Below the pieces are notes generated by a model. The model was given only the letters and a program-made list of their open reading frames with translations, ran no database searches and had not been told where the DNA came from. From Achromobacter agilis (GTDB lineage Bacteria > Pseudomonadota > Gammaproteobacteria > Burkholderiales > Burkholderiaceae_B), in contig NZ_UFQB01000026.1 in assembly GCF_900496965.1 (NCBI RefSeq), positions 1 to 64,000 of the forward strand: a stretch of DNA of 64,000 nt. Direction: 5' to 3'. Each line of letters opens with the position of its first letter. Positions within the stretch are counted from its first letter, which is position 1. The position numbers and the translations under genes are program-made. Of this stretch, positions 34,655 to 43,193 are shown piece by piece.

Positions 34655-35458
34655 ATGTTTTCCGAATCTCCCATCGGCATCTACGACTCCGGCGTCGGCG
34701 GGCTGAGCGTGCTGCGCGCCATCAGCGACGCCCTGCCCCACGAATCCCTGCTCTACGTGGCCGATTCCGCCCACGTGCCCTATGGCGAAAAAACGCAGGA
34801 GTACGTGGAGCGCCGCGCCAGCACGCTGGCCGATTACTTCGTGTCCCGCCAGGCCAAGGCCATGGTGGTGGCCTGCAATACCGCCACTGCGGCCGCCATC
34901 GCACAGCTGCGCCAGCGCCATCCGGGGCTGGTCATCATCGGGGTGGAACCCGCCATCAAGCCGGCGGCGCACCTGACCCACAGCGGTGTGGTGGGCGTAT
35001 TCGCCACCACCGGCACCCTGGCCAGCCCCAAATTCGCCGCCCTGGTCCGGCGTGAAGCGCCGGAAGTCCGCATCCTGTTCCGGCCCTGCCCCGAATGGGT
35101 GCGGCTGGTGGAACAGGGGGTGCTGCACGGCCCCGAGGCCGACGCCGCCGTGCGCGCGCCCGTCGCGGAACTGCGGGAGGCCGGCGCCGACGTGCTGGTG
35201 CTGGGCTGCACGCATTTTCCGTTCCTGCGCGACGCGATCCAGGCGGCGGCAGGACCCGGCGTGCCGCTGCTGGAAACCGGCGTCCCCGTGGCGCGCCGGC
35301 TGCGCCATCAACTGCAGGAGCACGGCCTGCTACGCACCGGCGGCGCGGGCGGGCTGCGGCTGGAGACCAGCGGCGCCGCCGACGCCCTGGGCGGGCTGGC
35401 CGGCCGCCTGCTCGGCCAGGCGCTGCGCGCGGACACGCTGCCCGAACGCTGGCGTTGA
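34655..35458 (+). CDS. murI: Glutamate racemase
   Basis: Supplies D-glutamate for peptidoglycan. The 267-residue protein has the start motif IGIYDSGVGGLSV, the first catalytic cysteine in VVACNTATAAA and the second in GCTHFPFLRDAI, with family length. It is preceded by a GC-rich intergenic segment with a small inverted repeat (TCCGGC/GCCGGA) and followed by two universal stress protein genes. Confidence 0.95.
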   Translation: MFSESPIGIYDSGVGGLSVLRAISDALPHESLLYVADSAHVPYGEKTQEYVERRASTLADYFVSRQAKAMVVACNTATAAAIAQLRQRHPGLVIIGVEPAIKPAAHLTHSGVVGVFATTGTLASPKFAALVRREAPEVRILFRPCPEWVRLVEQGVLHGPEADAAVRAPVAELREAGADVLVLGCTHFPFLRDAIQAAAGPGVPLLETGVPVARRLRHQLQEHGLLRTGGAGGLRLETSGAADALGGLAGRLLGQALRADTLPERWR

Positions 35459-35562
35459 TCGGCCCTGGTTTGATCCCGCGCATTCCGCGCCGGCGGAATC
35501 CGGCGAATAATTGGGATACAGTGGACAACACCGCCGCCCGTAGCGCGCGCAAGGAGACGCTC

Positions 35563-35988
35563 TTGAAACGCATCCTGATCCCCGTGGACGGCTCGCAACC
35601 GTCCATCCACGCCGTCAAGGCCCTACTCGACGCCCGGCGCTACGACCCGGTCGAGCGCGTGGAACTCCTGACCGTCCAGATTCCCCTGCAGGCAGGCAAA
35701 ATCGGCCGCGGCCTGTCCCAGGCCGAGATCGACGCCTATCACCAGGAAGAAGGCCAGGCCGCCCTGCAGGCCGCCAGCGCCCTGCTGGCCGAGGCCGGCG
35801 TGCCCTTTCAGGCGCGCGTCGAGGTCGGCGCGGCGGCGGACACCATCGTCCGGGTCGCCGACGAATCCGAAGCGGACGAGATCTACATGGGCTCACGCGG
35901 CCTGGGCTCGGTCTCCTCCTGGTTCCTGGGTTCCGTCGCAACCCGCGTCCTGCACCTGACGGAATTGCCCGTCACGCTGGTCAAGTAA
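35563..35988 (+). CDS. Universal stress protein (UspA family), first copy
   Basis: A 141-residue cytoplasmic protein with the family start KRILIPVDGS, a central helix and the ATP-binding G-x2-G-x9-GS signature (MGSRGLGSVSSWFLGSVA). A TTG start at 35563 follows AAGGAGACGCTC, a strong ribosome site, and yields the family length. It is 17 nt upstream of a paralogue in the same orientation. Confidence 0.9.
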   Translation: MKRILIPVDGSQPSIHAVKALLDARRYDPVERVELLTVQIPLQAGKIGRGLSQAEIDAYHQEEGQAALQAASALLAEAGVPFQARVEVGAAADTIVRVADESEADEIYMGSRGLGSVSSWFLGSVATRVLHLTELPVTLVK

Positions 35989-36005
35989 CGCCTCGAGGAG
36001 CAACC

Positions 36006-36434
36006 ATGCTGAACATCCTGGTCCCCGTCGACGGCTCCGACAATGCCAACCGCGCCGTCCTGTACGCCCGCCAGCTTGCCCAGGGCGCCGTGCCCGCGCG
36101 CGTCCACGTCCTGAATGTCCAGACGCCCGTGCAAGGCCGGGCCGGCCTGTCGCGGCTGATCACGCAGGACATGATCGACGACTTCTACGCCCGCGAAGGC
36201 CGGGAAGCCACGGAAGAAGCGCGCAAGCTGCTCGACGTAACCGGCACCGATTACGCCAGCCACGTCGCGTTCGGCCACGTGGCGACCGAAATCGCCGGCT
36301 ATGCGCGCGACCACGGCTGCGCGCGCATCGTGATGGGCACGCGCGGCAACGGCTCGCTGGCGAACATTCTGATCGGCTCCGTCGCCAATCAGGTGCTGCA
36401 ACTGGCCGACGCGCCGGTCACGCTGGTGAAGTAA
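36006..36434 (+). CDS. Universal stress protein (UspA family), second copy
   Basis: A 142-residue paralogue of the preceding protein, with NILVPVDGSDNANRAV and the nucleotide signature MGTRGNGSLANILIGSVA. The two share layout and the ending ...APVTLVK/LPVTLVK, so they probably arose by tandem duplication and may form a heterodimer. Convergent with the sensor kinase gene, 15 nt away. Confidence 0.9.
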   Translation: MLNILVPVDGSDNANRAVLYARQLAQGAVPARVHVLNVQTPVQGRAGLSRLITQDMIDDFYAREGREATEEARKLLDVTGTDYASHVAFGHVATEIAGYARDHGCARIVMGTRGNGSLANILIGSVANQVLQLADAPVTLVK

Positions 36435-36449
36435 GGCGCGGCCGCGGCG

Positions 36450-37829
36450 TCAGGCCGCCGGCAGCCACAGCGACACCCGGAGCCCCCCCAGCGGGGAGCG
36501 CGCCGCGCGCACCTCGCCGCCATACGTGCCGGCCAGATCGCGCACGATGTCCAGCCCCAGGCCCGATCCCGGGCGTTGCTCGTCCATGCGCACGCCGCGC
36601 AGGAAAATGCGCTCGCGCTCGTGGTCCTCGATGCCCGGCCCGTCGTCATCGACGTGGATCAGCAAGCGCCCCGGGCCGTCCGGCTCCGCCGTGATCAGCA
36701 CCTGGCCGGCCGCCCACTTGCAGGCGTTGTCCAGCAGATTGCCCAGCATTTCCTGCAGGTCCTGCTGCTCGCCGCGAAATACCAGGCCCGGCGCGACCGC
36801 CGCGTCGTCGATGCGCAGGCCGCGCTGGGCGTACAGGCGCCGCACCACCCGCAGCAACCCCTGCGCCGTTTCCGCCAGCGGCGTGCGCCCGTCGGCGGCG
36901 CTGGAAGACGCCGCGGCGCGGGCGCGGGCCAGGTGATAGTCGATCTGGCGGTTCGCCATGCCGACCTGCTCGCGCACCAGGCCCGCCAGGGGGCCGTCGT
37001 CGCGCGAGGCGGCATTGGCCAGGATGGCCAGCGGCGTCTTCACGGCGTGCGCCAGGTTGCCGGCCTGCGTCCGCGCGCGCTGCACGATCTCGGCGTTCAT
37101 AGCCAGCACCTTGTTGAAATCATCGACGAGCGGCTGGATTTCGCTGGGAAAACGGCCTTCGATGCGGCTGCTGTCGCCCGCGTTCTGCGCGGCCAGTTCC
37201 CGCCGCAGGCGGGCCAGCGGCCGCAGGCCGACCAGCACCTGCACGATCGCGGCCAGGGTCAGCCCCGCCGCCAGCGCGCCCAGCGCGATCGCCAGCATAT
37301 GGTTGAAGCGTCCGATGGGTTCGGCCAGCACCGCGCGGTCGGCGGCCACCAGCAAGCGCAGCGGGGCGGCGTTTTCTTCAGCGGGCTTCAGGACGCGCGC
37401 CAGCACGGCCAGCTGGCGCCCCGCCGGCCCGGCGACGTCGTGGATCTGGTCGCCCTCGCTGTCCGCGAGCAGCGACAGCTCCAGCGTCTGGTCCCATAGC
37501 GACCGCGAGCGCGCCACGCCGAAAGCGGCCGGCTGCCCGCCGTCGGCAAGCCGGTCGATCTGCCAGTACAGGCCAGACAGGGGCTGCTCCAGCCGGGGGT
37601 CGCTCAAGGGCGGCGCGACCACCGGCCGCCCGTCGGGGCCGATATTGACGGCGGCCGTGAGCTGGTTCAGGTGCAGCGTCAGTTCCGCCTGCAACTGCTG
37701 GGTAATGTGCTGGCGGAACAGGCTGGCCAGCCCCCAGCCCGCCAATGCCACCGACAGCAGGATCCAGGCCAGCGTGCCGGCCAGCAACCGCCACCGCAGG
37801 GAACCCGCCGGACGCCTCGCGGGCTTCAT
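36450..37829 (-). CDS. Sensor histidine kinase (PhoQ-like)
   Basis: A 459-residue membrane kinase with two membrane helices (about 15-38 and 177-201) and a periplasmic sensor of about 135 residues. The phosphorylated histidine is His261 in LAHAVKTPLAIL, followed by NLLDNACKWA, DDDGPGIED and GSGLGLDIV. The start at 37829 overlaps the regulator gene as ATGA. With the upstream PepSY gene it makes an operon; the signal could be a metal or envelope stress, which is inference. Confidence 0.92.
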   Translation of the reverse strand: MKPARRPAGSLRWRLLAGTLAWILLSVALAGWGLASLFRQHITQQLQAELTLHLNQLTAAVNIGPDGRPVVAPPLSDPRLEQPLSGLYWQIDRLADGGQPAAFGVARSRSLWDQTLELSLLADSEGDQIHDVAGPAGRQLAVLARVLKPAEENAAPLRLLVAADRAVLAEPIGRFNHMLAIALGALAAGLTLAAIVQVLVGLRPLARLRRELAAQNAGDSSRIEGRFPSEIQPLVDDFNKVLAMNAEIVQRARTQAGNLAHAVKTPLAILANAASRDDGPLAGLVREQVGMANRQIDYHLARARAAASSSAADGRTPLAETAQGLLRVVRRLYAQRGLRIDDAAVAPGLVFRGEQQDLQEMLGNLLDNACKWAAGQVLITAEPDGPGRLLIHVDDDGPGIEDHERERIFLRGVRMDEQRPGSGLGLDIVRDLAGTYGGEVRAARSPLGGLRVSLWLPAA

Positions 37830-38488
37830 CCGCGGGCCGCCAGGCGGTAGCCCAGCCCGCGCACGGTTTCGATGGTATCGGGCGGCAGCTTCTTGCGCAG
37901 GCGGCCGATGAAGACTTCGATAGTGTTGGAATCCCGGTCGAAATCCTGCGCGTAGATGTGCTCGGTCAGTTCGCTGCGCGACACGACGTCGCCGGCGCGC
38001 TGCATCAGCACGGACAGCACCTTGAACTCGTGGCTGGTCAGCGTGAGCGGCCGGCCGTCGACGCTGGCCCGGGCCTGGCGCGTATCCAGCACCAGCGGAC
38101 CGCAGCGCCATTGCGCGCTGGCGTGGGCCGTGCTGCGGCGCAGCAGCGCCCGCACCCGCGCCAGCAGCTCTTCCATGTGGAACGGCTTGGTCAGGTAGTC
38201 GTCCGCGCCGGCGTCGATGCCCGCCACCTTCTCGTGCCAGTTGTCGCGCGCGGTAAGTATCAGCACGGGCATGTTGCGCCCGCCGGTCCGCCAGGCCTTC
38301 AGGACGGTCAGCCCGTCCATCACGGGCAGCCCCAGGTCCAGCACCACCGCGTCGAACGCTTCCACATCCCCGAGGTATCGCGCCGATTCGCCGTCGGCGG
38401 CTGCGTCCACCGTGTAGCCTGCGGCTCGCAGCGCCTCGGCGAGCTGGCCGGCCAGCGTGGGTTCATCTTCGACCACGAGTATGCGCAT
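37826..38488 (-). CDS. OmpR-family response regulator
   Basis: A 220-residue regulator with a receiver domain (phosphoacceptor Asp51 in VVLDLGLP, Lys101 in TKPF) and a C-terminal winged helix (LTSHEFKVLSVLMQRAGDVVSRSEL, NTIEVFIGRLRKKL). It lies between PepSY and kinase genes with overlaps on both sides, so the three are one transcript. Candidate binding repeats are present between the two PepSY genes. Confidence 0.93.
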   Translation of the reverse strand: MRILVVEDEPTLAGQLAEALRAAGYTVDAAADGESARYLGDVEAFDAVVLDLGLPVMDGLTVLKAWRTGGRNMPVLILTARDNWHEKVAGIDAGADDYLTKPFHMEELLARVRALLRRSTAHASAQWRCGPLVLDTRQARASVDGRPLTLTSHEFKVLSVLMQRAGDVVSRSELTEHIYAQDFDRDSNTIEVFIGRLRKKLPPDTIETVRGLGYRLAARG

Positions 38489-38835
38489 CAGGGCTTGCCT
38501 TTGAATTTGATATCGCGGCCCTTGACTCCCAGCAACGTGCCGTCGCGCGCATCGATCTTCAGCTTGAGGATGCTGCCGCCGCTTTGCAGCACCCGGATCT
38601 CGTAGATGAATTCGTCGTCGTCCTCTTCGAATTCGACCTTGACCACCTGCCCCGGGAAATCGCGCTCGACGATGTCCAGCACCGCGCCCAGCGGCAATAC
38701 TTTGCCGGCCTCCAGGGCCTGGCGCGCCCGTTCATGGTCGCTCTCGTCGGCCAGGCCGGCCACGGGGCCGGCGGCCAGCGCGAACGCCAGCGCGCAGGCC
38801 GGCAGGACAAGACGGCCGCGTTTATGCCAGATCAT
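38488..38835 (-). CDS. PepSY-domain periplasmic protein, operon with two-component system
   Basis: A 115-residue protein with a signal peptide (cut near ...VAGLADE) and a PepSY domain (about 35-110, with PLGAVLDIVERDFPGQVVKVEFEED and ILKLKIDARDGTLLG). The acidic cluster EFEEDDDEF may bind a cation. It is the first gene of the PepSY-regulator-kinase operon and shares one base with the regulator start. PepSY proteins beside such systems are thought to modulate sensing. Confidence 0.88.
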   Translation of the reverse strand: MIWHKRGRLVLPACALAFALAAGPVAGLADESDHERARQALEAGKVLPLGAVLDIVERDFPGQVVKVEFEEDDDEFIYEIRVLQSGGSILKLKIDARDGTLLGVKGRDIKFKGKP

Positions 38836-38913
38836 GCTGTTTTCCGCGGTCGCGCAACGCCGGGCCTCTCTTGAAACGGGGATGGATCAGGCTTCTTTTA
38901 TACCGCGCAAAGG

Positions 38914-38955
38914 ATGAACCTCGCATGAACGGCGGCTTCAGAACCGGTTCATGCG
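38914..38955. promoter_or_regulatory. Candidate response-regulator binding repeats
   Basis: ATGAAC occurs at 38914 and again at 38925, an 11-bp period typical of OmpR-type sites, and a third copy in inverse orientation (GTTCATGCG, 38947-38955) makes an inverted repeat with CGCATGAAC at 38922. The sites lie between the divergent PepSY genes, so both could be controlled by the adjacent regulator. Confidence 0.5.
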
Positions 38956-39026
38956 CCAACCCGAATAATGGCCGCATGGTCGTGAAAACGGCCTTGTCCA
39001 CTTCGCAACCCAAGGAGATATCCATC

Positions 39027-39341
39027 ATGATGACTCGCATTCAGAAAACCCTGGCAGTCCTGGCGATCGGCGGTTCGGCCCTGGCGGCAGGCGCCCCGGC
39101 CTTTGCCCAGGCGGCCCCGCAGCCAGCCCCCGCCACCGCCGCCGCGCCGGCGGCCCAGATGCTGACGATCCGCCAGGTCTACGACAAGATGGAAGCCGCC
39201 GGCTACCGCAACATCTCGGAAATCGAGCGATCCAACAAGCACGGCTACGAGGTCAAGGCTTACGATCCGCAGGGCCAGCGCGTCAAGCTCAGCGTGGACC
39301 CGCAAACCGGCGCCGTCACGCGCAGCCGCTTCGACGATTAA
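39027..39341 (+). CDS. PepSY-domain secreted protein
   Basis: A 104-residue protein with a signal peptide (cut near ...PAFAQA), an Ala/Pro-rich stretch and a short PepSY-like domain (about 47-104, with QVYDKMEAAGYRNISEIERSN and VKLSVDPQTGAVTRSRFDD). The ATG at 39027 follows AAGGAGATATCC. It is divergent from the PepSY/two-component operon, a common arrangement for target or feedback genes. Confidence 0.86.
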   Translation: MMTRIQKTLAVLAIGGSALAAGAPAFAQAAPQPAPATAAAPAAQMLTIRQVYDKMEAAGYRNISEIERSNKHGYEVKAYDPQGQRVKLSVDPQTGAVTRSRFDD

Positions 39342-39398
39342 GCCCGTGCGGGCCGGGACCCGCCTGAGTATGATGGGGCATCGTCCTGGAGTCGCATC

Positions 39399-40715
39399 AT
39401 GCAGATCCTACGAACCATGGCCGCGGCCGGCCTCGCGCTGGCCACGCTCAGCGCCTGCGGCGAAATGGCCAGGCTGCCCGTCGAGGCGGGCATGGGGCCC
39501 GCGCCCCAGATCCCGGCCCCCAACCCCACCATGATCCCCACCGTCAACACCGCCAAGGCGGTCGGCTGGCCCGCGGGCGCGCACCCGCTGCCCGCAGGCG
39601 GCCTGGCGGTGACTGCCTTTGCCAGCGGCCTGGACCATCCGCGCTGGCTGTACGTGCTGCCCAACGGCGACGTGCTGGTGGCCGAAACGAACGCGCCGCC
39701 CAAGCCGGAATCGGCCTCGGGCGGGCTGAAGGCGTGGGTCGCCGGACTTGCCATGAAGCGGGCCGGCGCCAGGACCGTCAGCGCAAACCGCATCACCCTG
39801 CTGCGCGACGCCGATCACGACGGCATCGCGGAAACGCGCCACGTGCTGCTGGAGGGCCTGAATTCGCCATTCGGCATGGCGCTCATCGGCAACCGCCTAT
39901 ATGTGGCCAATGCGGATGCGGTGATGCGCTTTCCGTATGAAACCGGACAGACCAAAATCGACTCGCCCGGCGAAAAGATCGCCGACCTGCCCGCCGGCAT
40001 CAACCACCACTGGACCAAGAACCTGATCGCCAGCCCGGACGGCAGCAAGCTGTATGCGTCCGTGGGATCCAACAGCAACGTGGCCGAGAAAGGCATGGAC
40101 ATCGAGGAAGGCCGGGCCGCCATCTGGGAAATCGACGTGGCCAGCGGCGCCAAGCGGCTCTATGCCACGGGCCTGCGCAACCCCGTGGGCATGGCCTGGG
40201 CGCCCGACGGCAAGACGCTGTGGACGTCTGTAAACGAGCGCGATGAATTGGGCAGCGACCTGGTGCCCGACTACATGACCTCGGTGCGCGACGGCGGCTT
40301 CTATGGCTGGCCCTACAGTTATTTCGGCCAGCACGTCGACACCCGCGTCACGCCGCAGCGCCCCGACCTGGTGGCGCGCGCCATCGTGCCCGACTACGCG
40401 CTGGGGCCGCACACCGCCTCGCTGGGCCTGGCCTGGTCCGGCGGCGCGAAACTGCCCGAGCCCTTCGTGGACGGCATGTTCGTGGGCCAGCACGGCTCCT
40501 GGAACCGCGATCCGCGCAGCGGCTACAAGGTCATCTTCGTGCCCTTCCGCAAGAACGCGCCCGACGGCGAGGCGCGCGATGTGCTGACGGGCTTCCTGAA
40601 CGAAAGCGGCCAAGCCCAGGGCCGGCCGGTCGGCGTGGCCATCGACCGCCAGGGCGGCCTGCTGGTGGCCGACGACGTGGGCAACGTGATCTGGCGCGTG
40701 AGCGCCGCGCCCTAG
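39399..40715 (+). CDS. PQQ-type sugar dehydrogenase-like lipoprotein (sorbosone dehydrogenase family)
   Basis: A 438-residue exported lipoprotein (lipobox LSAC, lipid-bearing Cys20) with a beta-propeller of the soluble glucose/sorbosone dehydrogenase family: [54 protein letters not shown] and [16 protein letters not shown]. Such proteins oxidise sugars with PQQ and reduce periplasmic acceptors. No pqq genes are in the window, so cofactor use is not shown. It appears to be a single-gene unit. Confidence 0.87.
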   Translation: MQILRTMAAAGLALATLSACGEMARLPVEAGMGPAPQIPAPNPTMIPTVNTAKAVGWPAGAHPLPAGGLAVTAFASGLDHPRWLYVLPNGDVLVAETNAPPKPESASGGLKAWVAGLAMKRAGARTVSANRITLLRDADHDGIAETRHVLLEGLNSPFGMALIGNRLYVANADAVMRFPYETGQTKIDSPGEKIADLPAGINHHWTKNLIASPDGSKLYASVGSNSNVAEKGMDIEEGRAAIWEIDVASGAKRLYATGLRNPVGMAWAPDGKTLWTSVNERDELGSDLVPDYMTSVRDGGFYGWPYSYFGQHVDTRVTPQRPDLVARAIVPDYALGPHTASLGLAWSGGAKLPEPFVDGMFVGQHGSWNRDPRSGYKVIFVPFRKNAPDGEARDVLTGFLNESGQAQGRPVGVAIDRQGGLLVADDVGNVIWRVSAAP

Positions 40716-40819
40716 CCCGGACGTTTCCCGGAAGCCCTGCCCCCGGCTCGGGAACCGCCGCCCCGCGCCGGATGCACCCCTACAATGACCGGTCCCGAGC
40801 ATTCGACACAGGAGCGAGC

Positions 40820-41524
40820 ATGAGCATGGAAAAAGTGGCGATCGTCACCGCCGGCGGCAGCGGCATGGGCGCGGCGGCGGCGCGCAAGCTGGCGGCCGAC
40901 GGCTTCCGCGTGGCCATACTGTCTTCCTCCGGCAAGGGCGAGGCCCTGGCGCAGGAGCTGGGCGGGTTGGGCGTCACGGGCTCGAACCGATCGCCCGAGG
41001 ACCTGTCCCGGCAGGTGGACGCCACCCTGCAGAAATGGGGCCGCGTCGACGCCGTGGTCAATAGCGCCGGCCACGGCCCCAAGGGCCCGCTACTCGAAAT
41101 CAGCGACGACGATTGGCACCTGGGCATGGAGTTCTACCTGCTGAACGTCGTGCGCATTGCGCGCCTGGTCGCGCCGGTCATGAAGCGGCAGAAGCACGGC
41201 GCCATCGTCAATATTTCCACCTACGCGACATTCGAGCCCGAAGCGCTGTTCCCCACCTCGGGCGTGTTCCGCGCCGGGCTTGCCGCCTTCACGAAAGTCT
41301 TTGCCGACGAGTACGCCGAACACAATGTGCGGATCAACAATGTGCTGCCGGGCTTCATTGACAGCCTGCCCGAAAAGGAAGACCGTCGCGTCCGGATCCC
41401 GATGGGCCGCTACGGCACGGCCGAGGAAGTCGCGGACCTGATCGCCTTCCTGGCGTCCGACGCCTCGTCCTACATCACCGGCCAGAACATCCGCATCGAC
41501 GGCGGCATCACGCGCTCGGTCTGA
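40820..41524 (+). CDS. SDR-family protein with altered active site
   Basis: A 234-residue Rossmann-fold short-chain dehydrogenase/reductase with TAGGSGMG cofactor loop, NSAG and a C-terminal ITGQNIRIDGG. The catalytic Tyr-x3-Lys is replaced: the aligned stretch reads TSGVFRAGL, with Ser147 and Arg151 in place of Tyr and Lys, while Ser133 is kept. I have seen RAGLA-type variants of this family, so the change may define a subgroup instead of decay. The enzyme may use another proton donor or bind without catalysis. The ATG follows GGAGCGAGC. Confidence 0.85.
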   Translation: MSMEKVAIVTAGGSGMGAAAARKLAADGFRVAILSSSGKGEALAQELGGLGVTGSNRSPEDLSRQVDATLQKWGRVDAVVNSAGHGPKGPLLEISDDDWHLGMEFYLLNVVRIARLVAPVMKRQKHGAIVNISTYATFEPEALFPTSGVFRAGLAAFTKVFADEYAEHNVRINNVLPGFIDSLPEKEDRRVRIPMGRYGTAEEVADLIAFLASDASSYITGQNIRIDGGITRSV

Positions 41525-41559
41525 CCCTCACGCTTTTGGACTAGTCCCTCATCCGAATG

Positions 41560-41594
41560 ACGGTATTGAAGCCCGCCCGAGGCTTCAGTACCGT
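41560..41594 (+). terminator. Terminator after the SDR gene
   Basis: A 14-bp stem (13 of 14 paired), ACGGTATTGAAGCC against GGCTTCAGTACCGT, with a 7-nt loop and a short T run after AGG. It separates the SDR gene from the DUF1800 gene. Confidence 0.65.
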
Positions 41595-41624
41595 AGGTTT
41601 TCGCATTCGACGAGGTGCCTGCGC

Positions 41625-43193
41625 ATGTCCGCTACGCCGTCAGCGGCTGCGCCGCAGTCCGCCACCCCTTCTTCCCTCCGCCGTCCCACGCCGGGCCAGG
41701 CCTCGCGCTTCCTGGCGCAGGCGACCTTCGGACCTACGCCGGCCGACATCGACGCCGTGGTGCGCGACGGATACGCGGCATGGCTGGACGCGCAGCTGGC
41801 GCTTGCCCCATCGCAAACGCATTTCGACTGGTTGCTCCAGCAAGGAAAGAACACCGAGGAGTTCAAGGGCAACGGCATCAACGCGCCGCTGGAATCGACG
41901 CTATGGCGCAAGTTCATCAGCGCCCCGGACCAAGTGCGCACGCGGGTGGCTTTCTCGCTGTCCGAGATCTTCGTGGTGGGCGTGTCCTCCATCACGGCGT
42001 CGTGGCCGCTTTTCGGCGCGGCGGGGTTCATGGACCTGCTGGCCGAGCACGCCCTGGGCAGGTACGAGGAATTGCTGGCGGCGGTGAGCCAGAACCTGTC
42101 GATGGGCTGCATGCTGACCTATCGCGGCAACCGCAAGGAAGACCCAAAGACAGGCCGCCATCCCGACGAAAACTATGCCCGCGAAATCATGCAGCTGTTC
42201 AGCATCGGCCTGCTGGAGCTGGAGCCCGACGGCTCGGTCAGAATGATCAACGGCGCGCCCGTGGAGACCTATTCCAACGCGGACGTGCAGGGGCTGGCCA
42301 AGGTGTTCACCGGCTGGGACATCAACGGCCCGGAAACGGATGTGGAGTTCCATCGCCGGCCGATGGCGCTGAACAATGCGCTGCACTCAATGGCCGAGAA
42401 GCGTTTCCTGGGCGCCGTCATTCCTCCGGGCACCGATGGCCATCTGTCTCTCAAGCGCGCCGTGGAAGTCATCAGTGCCCATCCCAACGTAGGACCCTTC
42501 ATCGGCACGCAGCTGATACAGCGGCTGGTCACCAGCAACCCCAGCCGCGCCTATGTCGGGCGCGTGTCCGCGGTATTCGACGACGACGGCGCGGGCGCTC
42601 GCGGCAACCTGAAGGCCGTGGTGCGCGCCATCCTGCTGGATCCCGAGGCTCGCCATCCGGATCCGGCCGCGCCGGACTGGGGCAAGGTGCGCGAGCCCAT
42701 CCTGCGCTTTTCGGGATGGGCCCGGGCCTTCGAAGCCCGGTCCACCAACGGCGCCTGGGCCATGCCCGACACCACCGACAACACGATACGGCTGGCCCAG
42801 AGCCCGATGCGCTCGGCCAGCGTCTTCAACTTCTTCCGCCCGCGCTACGTGCCGCCGGTGACGGAGCTGGCGCGCCGGCGCCTGGTGGCGCCCGAACTGC
42901 AGATCACCGACGAAACCAGCGTCGCCGGCTACCTGAACTTCCTGGCGATCTACGTCGACCGCGGTTGGGAAGACCTGCAGACGCCCTACACCGCCGAGAT
43001 CGCGCTGGCGAGCGACCCCGCCGCGCTGGTGGCGCGGGTGGCGCTGCTGCTGGCGGGCGACGCATTCTCGGATCAGACCGCCGCCGCGATCGCCCAGGCA
43101 GTGTCCTCGATCCCGCCAGAACGCCCCCGCGACCGGGTGCGCGCCGCAATCACGCTGGTGGCCGCCAGCCCTGAATACCTGGTGCAGAAATGA
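41625..43193 (+). CDS. DUF1800 family protein
   Basis: A 522-residue protein of the DUF1800 family, recognised from the N-terminal RFLAQATFGPTPADIDAV pattern, the WRKFISAPDQVRTRVAFSLSEI region, and NYAREIMQLFSIGL with the following TGWD. No signal peptide is evident at the chosen start. The family always travels with DUF1501 proteins; its role is unknown. It overlaps the DUF1501 gene by 4 nt. Confidence 0.9.
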   Translation: MSATPSAAAPQSATPSSLRRPTPGQASRFLAQATFGPTPADIDAVVRDGYAAWLDAQLALAPSQTHFDWLLQQGKNTEEFKGNGINAPLESTLWRKFISAPDQVRTRVAFSLSEIFVVGVSSITASWPLFGAAGFMDLLAEHALGRYEELLAAVSQNLSMGCMLTYRGNRKEDPKTGRHPDENYAREIMQLFSIGLLELEPDGSVRMINGAPVETYSNADVQGLAKVFTGWDINGPETDVEFHRRPMALNNALHSMAEKRFLGAVIPPGTDGHLSLKRAVEVISAHPNVGPFIGTQLIQRLVTSNPSRAYVGRVSAVFDDDGAGARGNLKAVVRAILLDPEARHPDPAAPDWGKVREPILRFSGWARAFEARSTNGAWAMPDTTDNTIRLAQSPMRSASVFNFFRPRYVPPVTELARRRLVAPELQITDETSVAGYLNFLAIYVDRGWEDLQTPYTAEIALASDPAALVARVALLLAGDAFSDQTAAAIAQAVSSIPPERPRDRVRAAITLVAASPEYLVQK

